NCBI GenBank assembly: GCA_903813345.2
Contig: CAIIXF020000008.1
Location: 22,738,822-22,802,821, forward strand
From: Owenia fusiformis
Taxonomy: Eukaryota > Annelida > Polychaeta > Sabellida > Oweniidae
Reading direction: 5' to 3'
DNA: 64,000 bases
How positions within the stretch are numbered: position 1 is the first letter of the stretch; every line of letters begins with the position of its first letter. The notes below the pieces were generated by a model that was given only the letters and a program-made list of their open reading frames with translations, made no database searches and was not told the origin of the DNA. Positions 55,991 through 64,000 of this stretch are shown in pieces. Position numbers and translations under genes: made by a program.

Positions 55991-57638
55991 AAGTTCTTCG
56001 CCAGCTAAAATGTCACTCGACTTTTTTGTGATTATGAGTCAAAGAAAGCATTCTTGAGTTTCAAATTGACTTCTGTGGTATTAACTTGAAACCATCTTCT
56101 AATTTATTCCACTTACTTTTTATTGTTTCTCCAAATATATTCTTTGAAAATCGGATTTCAAGGGTGTTAATCAGGGTAATTCTGTGCCATTTTATCAAAA
56201 ATCTTGTTGGTATCTAGAAACGAGCAATTGTGATCTTGTTGTTACTAGTACCTAGGAACGAGCAACTGTGATGTCACGTCACACTCATGTTAATTTTGGA
56301 ATCACATGGCAGCCATTTTGGAAATTTCAAAAAAGTTCCCAATTAAAAAGGCTAAATGCTGTTTATAAATTGGAAACTATGGCAGAATCAACAAAGGGTT
56401 TGTGAAATAATTAGGATATGGTTTCAAAATTATGACAATATATGACTACTAAATGCAGGCAGGGACTTTTACACCCCAGTCACATTTCCTACGGCGACCT
56501 TGCGGTCTATCATTTCTGCGGCCAGTAGCTTTTCTACGCCCGCCGCAGAATTTCTGCGCTCTCATACTTTTGCAGTCACATTTCCAAAGGCAGCCGCACG
56601 GTGAATTTTAAATTTATATTGATAACATTGCACAAAATTTGTCCAATATTTCACTGCGCATGCGCAGACCCATTACTTCCGGTTTTCCAAAGCCTATGGG
56701 ATTTATAATGGAGACATTTTTCGAACGCTTACTGTGCGAATGATATTGATTTGCCACCTTAGTCATCTCAGGTTTCTATAACTAGACATCAACCTTTACT
56801 GATTTAACATGTTTTAAGCAATGTACACATGCACACTTTTCGGCCAATTTGTTTTGAAAAAATCATGAGGAATTCATGCATGACTCCATTGAAATCCATT
56901 AGAAATGGCGTCAAAATGGTGAAATGAGGATATTCAACGATCTGGTAGAGGTACTTAAAATCATATGGTATCTTAGTCATCTCAGGTTTCTGTAACTTTG
57001 AAGGTAGATCTGTTTGATTCCGTTGAGATTAGAATCCTCATACCTTTAACTTTTCGGCCAATTTCAAACAAAATATGATAACTTTTGGTGATATAACTGG
57101 TTCATTACATTGGAATGACGTCAAAATAAAATAAGACAATCTCAGTTTCTATGGCACTGACGTCATGACGTCAGATTTATCTTAAGATCTCAAATATGAC
57201 GTCATGTTTAATCAATGAATGACATCTATCGGCTATTCGACCAATTCTGTGCAATGAATAATAGTTTTTCCATTTTATTTACATCAGGACAATTTATAAA
57301 TGTTATACAAAATGCTAGGATGTAATATCAAATGAATAGTGATCGTGAAACATTGACAAATAATGATTCAATCTTGTTGAGCCAGTTGATTTCTACGGGG
57401 ACCTCAGAAATAAACAAATATTATAACTCCGAGTTATAAATTCTACGCCTTCCCTGCGGCCTGTAAAAATCTGCATACGCCGTACGGAGGCCGCAAGGCG
57501 AGCGTAGTTTTTCTACGCTCGCCGCAGAAATTCACCGATTTAATTGTTCTGCGGTCGACTTGCGGCCGCCGTGCGACAAATGTGACTGGGGTGTTAATTG
57601 CCAAAAAGTCGAGTGACATTTTAGCTGGCGAAGAACTT
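55991..57638. mobile_element. R2 short element (AAGTTCTTCGCCAGC ends), host of a Harbinger-type MITE
   Basis: AAGTTCTTCGCCAGCTAAAA at the left is exactly inverted at the right end. GTCACTCGACTTTTT follows at each end. Without the inserted MITE it is about 525 bp. The related empty site is at 46258-46275 (ACACTAAGTGTTTAG), suggesting a short TAAG-type duplication. No coding content. Confidence 0.8.
56472..57593. mobile_element. 1122-bp PIF/Harbinger-type MITE (CACCCCAGTCACATTT ends, TTA duplication)
   Basis: CACCCCAGTCACATTTC and its inverted partner are flanked by TTA (56469-56471 and 57594-57596). R1 at 45171-45190 shows the unoccupied site with a single TTA. Three-base TTA/TAA duplication is diagnostic for PIF/Harbinger. 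Subterminal CTGCGGC/GCCGCAG words repeat in both arms; the AT-rich middle has several TGACGTCA words and no transposase. Confidence 0.85.
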
Positions 57639-58891
57639 AAGTGTTTAAGATATATTTTGCAATAACCTTACAACCAGAGAAGGTTTTTTCTGTCTTCAGT
57701 TTTACATAGGTTAACCTATTACCTTTCAGAATATGTATGCATTATCTATCATGAATGCAAGGAAATATAGCCTATGTAAACCTAGTCATAAGGGGTCAGG
57801 TGTTTTAGCATTTTGTAACATTTCGTATCATTTATATATAACACTGTATAATTAATTGAATATGTTTCGGTGATGGTGATGTTCTTTGGCCTCAGGTAGC
57901 ACAAAAGCTCATCATCCGATTTACATCTGATTTGTTTTATCTGAAAGGAATTGAATGAATTGAGGATTAGAAGGAATTTCATGTTGATAGAATGATTATT
58001 TCTGATATAGTTATTGCAAAGAATGAGCTCTGGGGTCCAAAACCATTTAAGGGTTCATCGTTTCATTCTTATTTAATTTATTAGCCGTCATCGAGCTATG
58101 GAAACCTAATAAAAATACAAAGTTTGATACAAGGAACAAACACGTAAGTGATTTTTTGATGTTTATTCATTTATCAGCATGTATTATACATTGAAAAACC
58201 AGTGTGTTTTTTCCGGAGTAAATACTCCATTTTTTGCATTGGACATTATCTGGCCCAGATCTACGAGGTCGGGAGTAGATAACTGGGCCAGACGGGTTTG
58301 GTTATCATATGACTAGCGACCTACAATTTCCCATTGCAGTTTACATGGGGATGTCGATTTTTCAAAAATTCATCAAAGGATAGGTATCGATATGGTGAAC
58401 TGAATTCAACAATGTTTTTCTGTTAAACCAATTATTGAAAACATTCTATAAAAAAGTGCTGTCCTTTATGTAATGTTGAGTGATTGGCAACAATTCAACA
58501 ATATATTTCATATAACTGTTTTTATAAACATTTTTTGTTTTTTAGTGCAATTGTTTTTTGTTCCTTTCTACCAATTCTTGAGAATGAAATAAAATGTCTT
58601 TCCGAACCTTGTTGGAACAAAATAACATATACAACATTTTCTTAGACCTCTCAATATTATAGTTATACTAAGGAAATGTTGGTTGATTTAACAAAAAGTA
58701 TGCAAAAACTGAAACAAAACCCCCAAACATCTTATTGGTTGAGAAAAGGCTCTTCCTATCATACTATGTCCCGATCTCATGTACATTTACGTTGCAAACA
58801 GTGAAAATAATGCTAAAACGGTCGCCCGTTGATGCTTTGAGGTGTCATCAATTGTTATTTAATCCAAATAAAGTAAACATTATTTTGTAGA
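57639..58891. other. intergenic with repeat fragments
   Basis: At 58190-58310 there is a third TGGGCCAG repeat copy (GCATTGGACATTATCTGGCC, GTAGATAACTGGGCCAGAC). At 58315-58380 there is a short piece of the ~270-bp family (TTCCCATTGCAGTTTACATG, AATTCATCAAA). No gene was recognised. Confidence 0.5.
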
Positions 58892-59672
58892 TTAACCCCC
58901 CCCCCCTATCACACCAAACTAGTTCTTACGCGTTCATGCCAGTCCTACGAAAACGTCGTAAAACGGGCTCAATCTGACTGTGGTCGGGAAATATGTCTAA
59001 AATAAATAGCTACTTCGTCCATAAACAGTCTTCAATTCGTCCATCTCATTCGCAGTTCGTTCAGGTCGCAACACGTCGGTGTACAACGTCGTATAACGCG
59101 TCCCTTAGTCTAGAAGGTCATCGTGACCTGATTACAGAACGGTATGGTCGCCATCGAATTTTGAATCGATCCAAAATTCTAAATCATATTCTCCGTCCGA
59201 AGAAGTCCATGAAGTTCGTAAACAGACCGTAGAACGTTGTAGCTACGTTCATTCCGTTCGCACACAGTTTAAATAATTGATATTAATTAACGTTGATATA
59301 TACGTTCTTAATCAGTTTTAACCCGTTTGCAATTACTTCTACCTCGTTTTCAATACGTCCTCAGACAGTTCAACTCGTTGTAAAAACGTCCCTAGTAGGA
59401 TTGAAGTACGGCGGTTCCGTTCGTAGTACGTCCAGCTCGTCGTTAGTAGGTTGTCACTCGTTCTAATTGTAGAACGTGACGACCAAGAGAACATTTTGAG
59501 CATGTTCTAAGTTCTATAGGACCTAAGGCCCTACCCGTTCGAGTACGATCGATGAAGTTTGTAAATAGACCCCAAACGGTTCTAAGTACGTCCAGTCCGA
59601 TCGTTCACAGTTGAACGCCCGTTTTCGAGAACGTAGTGAGAACTAGTTTGGTGTGATAGTTGGGTTAGACAC
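58892..59672. mobile_element. ~0.78-kb CGT-rich element with inverted ends (CTATCACACCAAACTAG)
   Basis: CTATCACACCAAACTAGTTC near 58906 is exactly inverted near 59658. Just outside, TTAACCC and GGGTTAG also face each other, with a C run on the left. The interior is unlike its surroundings: CGT, ACGTC and GTTCGTA words recur every 10-20 bases, with many short self-similar patches. The open frame at 58993-59232 looks like a by-product. The superfamily is unknown. Confidence 0.65.
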
Positions 59673-61757
59673 GGGCTTTCAGGTCGTATATGCATTTCAG
59701 TCATTAAATTAATAAGAACGCTAGATTATACGAGTTAATAGTGTACCAAATTGAAATAGAATAACGAAATTAAATATGGTTAATGATTAATGACTTTCCG
59801 CTATCAGTACTAATGAATCTGATCCGCTACTCAGAATAATTAAAATTGCCTGAACTACATGTGAAGAATCTTTTTATATAACCCCTTGAATGGTCTAATT
59901 CACTACCGTTCTCAAAAACGGATCATTTAAAATATTTTGTTCAAAATACTATCGTGCCACGACTTGAGAGCATTTTGTTCACGATTTGCTATAGCGCTGA
60001 TATGACGTCGTATTTCTCTATTTATGTAAAAAAAATCGTCGATGGGACAAATTATGTCACGCACATATTAAACAATAACTAAATATCTAAGAAGGGATGA
60101 TAGTCATGTGATATAACATTGGAATCTTGAGTTTATGAGCATTTTTATGAGAATATAATATCATATATTTTCAAAGTTTATATTAATTTTTTTCTTCCCT
60201 TGATTCAGCCTACTAAAATTCAAAGGAAAAAAACCGAGATGGGACAATTCTCTGTCACGCACGTTTAAAGGAAAATCTCATACTTAGCTTGATCTAAAGA
60301 TGTTCGGTCAAGCCAAGTAACTTAGTCAACGTTCGATAATCGTATGTTTATCTGTATTTACTAAGAATGGTGCCACAATTGAAGTAAACCTCTGGTTAAT
60401 TATTTTCAATACATTTATATAAATATCCACAGTTAACTCAAATCATCAATTCTCGGAACGGTTTATCATATAACCCGGTGAGTTTAATGTTTCATTTTAA
60501 TTTATAATTATGGTATCAGATTTGAGTATGATATAAGTCGAGGCTTAAACGAAGCAATAAAATTACGTGAAACCTTTTGCGAAAATTCGAACGATTTTTC
60601 AAGAATCCTCTTTCAAAGTGTTACCAAAGTGCTCCCCGGGAGTGGAAATTTCGTCTTGTGTAATCAAAATTAGTAGCGGGTGGTTTGAATTTTTGTTTGA
60701 GTTTATTGCTTACATCTATAAATTTAAAACCATATCGCCTAATTAAGAGCTACATGCAGATTTTGGCGATCTATCATTATAACAGCCTAAATATTGTGCA
60801 AAAACAGGAGTTGACACGCTTTCATTTGGAAATGAAATTTCCTACATACTCGTCGGCTCATGTTTAAAAGTCATGAAAACAAGGTTGAACACAAAACATT
60901 GACCCAATTACTGTCTATTTAGCATGGGATCACTAAGGGAAATATTATTAATGACTTAAATCGTTTACAATTAAGTTGTATTCCAAGACACTTATCAATT
61001 TAGAAATGCAATATGTTCAATTTTGTTTTTCAATTATAAATTAGTACCGTGGGTACTGGGCTCACATGGTGACAGAAAAAAACGGATATAATTTTTTGCT
61101 GATTTTTTGTTACAAAATTATTTCGAGCCATCTGTCTCTCAGTCAATTAAAATGGCTGAAAAAACCGGATATAATTTTTTGCCAATAATTTGTAACAAAA
61201 TTATTTCATACAACTACTCTTTACAGTGACATGGCTTTTTGCAATGCAAGACACCTGAAATTATTTGTAAAGCTAGGAAATGGGCCAAGGTATGAGGTTC
61301 CATATCCATCCGCCAAAAGGTATGACCCCTATATAGTCCATTTAAAAACTTGTGGTTTTGTTCTTAATAACGCCATAGTTGGCTTCTAGGGTACCTAGTA
61401 TGCCACTATTTGGTATCAACATAAAGAGGAGGAGTTCAACTTTCATTTGAATTACGAAAATAGCGATGTAGGTCAAAAATAGTTCCGACGTGAGCATGTT
61501 TATTACGCGTTTGCCCATCATATCAGAATTGAGGAAGTGGTAGCAAACGCGAGTCACAATAAATGGACGCTGATATCTCAAAAAGTAACCTGACTCCCTA
61601 TAATTTGATGTAGATCAATCGAACCCCTATATGAACAGGTACATTTTGATATATAACACTATGGGGGGTAAGCGTTTTATAGTTGGTCACGAACGCCATA
61701 TGTGCAAAGTATTGTTATGAATTTTCGAATTTGGTGTTGGATTACGGTACTCATACC
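59673..61757. other. intergenic with small duplications
   Basis: GGGACAAATTATGTCACGCAC near 60044 and GGGACAATTCTCTGTCACGC near 60241 form a diverged direct pair. At 61075-61225 GGATATAATTTTTTGC plus TTGTTACAAAATTATTTC is duplicated (~85-bp spacing), with similarity to 43660-43760. No gene was recognised. Confidence 0.5.
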
Positions 61758-64000
61758 TTAATATGAGGCCTAAAATTGTCTGCTAGTTGGCCAGAGACCA
61801 ATATTCTAGCAGATTTTGAGAACAGAATCGATTTTTTCGTTCTGCGTAGGGCAAACAATGATTTGAAATCACTTTCAACCATTCTGTGAGTATAAGAATG
61901 GTCATAAGAGGCCCGTGGAGGGTCTGGAATGAAAGAAAGCCCTCTGAAATTCCGTCAAAATTGCAGGTTATTTCTTCATTTTTTGCTAAAATTACATGAT
62001 TTTCAGGGCCCATATCTCAGTGAAATTGCTACAATGTAGCGATTTTTCATTTTACAGGCTAGATACACGTGTCAGGTCGACAGAAACAGTAAGCATGTGT
62101 GATTTTCAAATTGCTACATTGTAGCAATATTTATTTCAAAATACAGGTGTGAGGGAAACTGCAATTTAGTTAGATTTGGGCGAAAATGGCCAAATTTCAG
62201 TCAAAATCCTCGGGACACAGGCCCTTTGTCTTAGATTTAGTCAATGATGCAACTCTTAGTAGAAGGTGTGCCATATAGGGAATGAAAGCTGTTTGTCAGA
62301 CGTATCATTTTCTTCAATAAACTCAGAGATAGTCAGGTTAGATTTGTGACGTCACAGTGGCAAAGTTAGACCAGCATATTTAGACGTATTTGGGGTAGGG
62401 CAAATTAACCCTTTCTAGCCTAAATGGATAAATTTTTCACATATTCAGCCAGTTCCGACGTTTTTATGCATTTTTGAACTAGAAATGATATTTTCTGCCA
62501 AAAAAAGTTGCAGAGACAAAAATCAGTGTGATGTCATAACACATTAATATGAGGCCTAAAATTGTCTGCTAGTTGGCCAGAGACCAATATTCTAGCAGAT
62601 TTTGAGAACAGAATCGATTTTTTCGTTCTGCGTAGGGCAAACAATGATTTGAAATCACTTTCAACCATTCTGTGAGTATAAGAATGGTCATAAGAGGCCC
62701 GTGGAGGGTCTGGAATGAAAGAAAGCCCTCTGAAATTCCGTCAAAATTGCAGGTTATTTCTTCATTTTTTGCTAAAATTACATGATTTTCAGGGCCCATA
62801 TCTCAGTGAAATTGCTACAATGTAGCGATTTTTCATTTTACAGGCTAGATACACGTGTCAGGTCGACAGAAACAGTAAGCATGTGTGATTTTCAAATTGC
62901 TACATTGTAGCAATATTTATTTCAAAATACAGGTGTGAGGGAAACTGCAATTTAGTTAGATTTGGGCGAAAATGGCCAAATTTCAGTCAAAATCCTCGGG
63001 ACACAGGCCCTTTGTCTTAGATTTAGTCAATGATGCAACTCTTAGTAGAAGGTGTGCCATATAGGGAATGAAAGCTGTTTGTCAGACGTATCATTTTCTT
63101 CAATAAACTCAGAGATAGTCAGGTTAGATTTGTGACGTCACAGTGGCAAAGTTAGACCAGCATATTTAGACGTATTTGGGGTAGGGCAAATTAACCCTTT
63201 CTAGCCTAAATGGATAAATTTTTCACATATTCAGCCAGTTCCGACGTTTTTATGCATTTTTGAACTAGAAATGATATTTTCTGCCAAAAAAAGTTGCAGA
63301 GACAAAAATCAGTGTGATGTCATAACACATTAATATGAGGCCTAAAATTGTCTGCTAGTTGGCCAGAGACCAATATTCTAGCAGATTTTGAGAACAGAAT
63401 CGATTTTTTCGTTCTGCGTAGGGCAAACAATGATTTGAAATCACTTTCAACCATTCTGTGAGTATAAGAATGGTCATAAGAGGCCCGTGGAGGGTCTGGA
63501 ATGAAAGAAAGCCCTCTGAAATTCCGTCAAAATTGCAGGTTATTTCTTCATTTTTTGCTAAAATTACATGATTTTCAGGGCCCATATCTCAGTGAAATTG
63601 CTACAATGTAGCGATTTTTCATTTTACAGGCTAGATACACGTGTCAGGTCGACAGAAACAGTAAGCATGTGTGATTTTCAAATTGCTACATTGTAGCAAT
63701 ATTTATTTCAAAATACAGGTGTGAGGGAAACTGCAATTTAGTTAGATTTGGGCGAAAATGGCCAAATTTCAGTCAAAATCCTCGGGACACAGGCCCTTTG
63801 TCTTAGATTTAGTCAATGATGCAACTCTTAGTAGAAGGTGTGCCATATAGGGAATGAAAGCTGTTTGTCAGACGTATCATTTTCTTCAATAAACTCAGAG
63901 ATAGTCAGGTTAGATTTGTGACGTCACAGTGGCAAAGTTAGACCAGCATATTTAGACGTATTTGGGGTAGGGCAAATTAACCCTTTCTAGCCTAAATGGA
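61758..64000. repeat. 786-bp satellite, ~2.85 copies, running off the window
   Basis: Copies begin at 61758 (TTAATATGAGGCCTAAAATT), 62544 and 63330. Reading side by side I found no difference between copies. Each unit has two related palindromic words, ATTGCTACAATGTAGCGAT and TTGCTACATTGTAGCAA, about 75 bases apart, and a TGACGTCA word. A minus-strand 76-codon open frame repeats in each (61783-62013, 62569-62799, 63355-63585); it resembles nothing I know. Confidence 0.95.

Noticed and set aside
61783-62013. Conserved 76-residue satellite-encoded protein
   Set aside because: Identity of the three frames is explained by identical repeat copies, so it gives no evidence of selection on protein.

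Overview
The window is eukaryotic, AT-rich and heavy with transposable elements. Genes are split by GT/AG introns, and most DNA is introns, mobile elements and satellites. Three conserved animal genes (SLC25A21, ZNRD2, an HSD3B-like enzyme), CG-containing promoters, frequent ACATGTAC words and dense foldback MITEs suggest a marine invertebrate, perhaps a mollusc or another lophotrochozoan. The phylum is inference; nothing here proves it. No prokaryotic operon, CRISPR array or rRNA gene was seen.

Layout. 1-3573: mostly featureless, with a tRNA-derived SINE-like piece. 3574-11545, minus strand: ZNRD2, four coding exons, its introns filled with tandem arrays and MITEs. 11546-11896: a 351-bp divergent promoter with a consensus CRE. 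11897-18955, plus strand: SLC25A21, eight coding exons, 297 residues, apparently intact. 19-24.9 kb: 3' flank and repeats. 24911-27924, minus strand: an intact three-exon HSD3B-like gene, 368 residues. 28.9-31.4 kb: a minisatellite split by a MITE. 31.8-43.8 kb: decayed mariner-type elements, a hAT-type MITE, a LINE fragment and inverted or tandem repeats.

45.1-57.6 kb is a nested set of mobile elements. A short element (R1) is interrupted by a 9.35-kb hAT-like insertion. That insertion is interrupted by a 7.1-kb element flanked by TA and bounded by imperfect inverted ends. The 7.1-kb element carries a multi-exon gene for an ~884-residue transposase-like protein with a D-D-D/E pattern of acidic motifs, and its fourth intron holds a further 1.03-kb MITE. 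A second copy of the short element (R2) supplies the uninterrupted sequence and itself carries a Harbinger-type MITE whose empty site lies in R1. The insertion order can therefore be read inside the window. This transposon and its unclassified transposase are the best candidates for something undescribed.

58.9-59.7 kb is a compositionally odd CGT-rich island with inverted ends. From 61758 to the window edge there is a tandem satellite with a 786-bp unit and apparently identical copies.

The conserved genes are not an obvious pathway: a mitochondrial oxodicarboxylate carrier, a small zinc-ribbon protein and a steroid-dehydrogenase-type SDR. Only the first two are likely co-regulated, through the shared promoter. 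All exon junctions were derived by hand from reading frame, splice consensus and protein-family similarity; no alignment was run.
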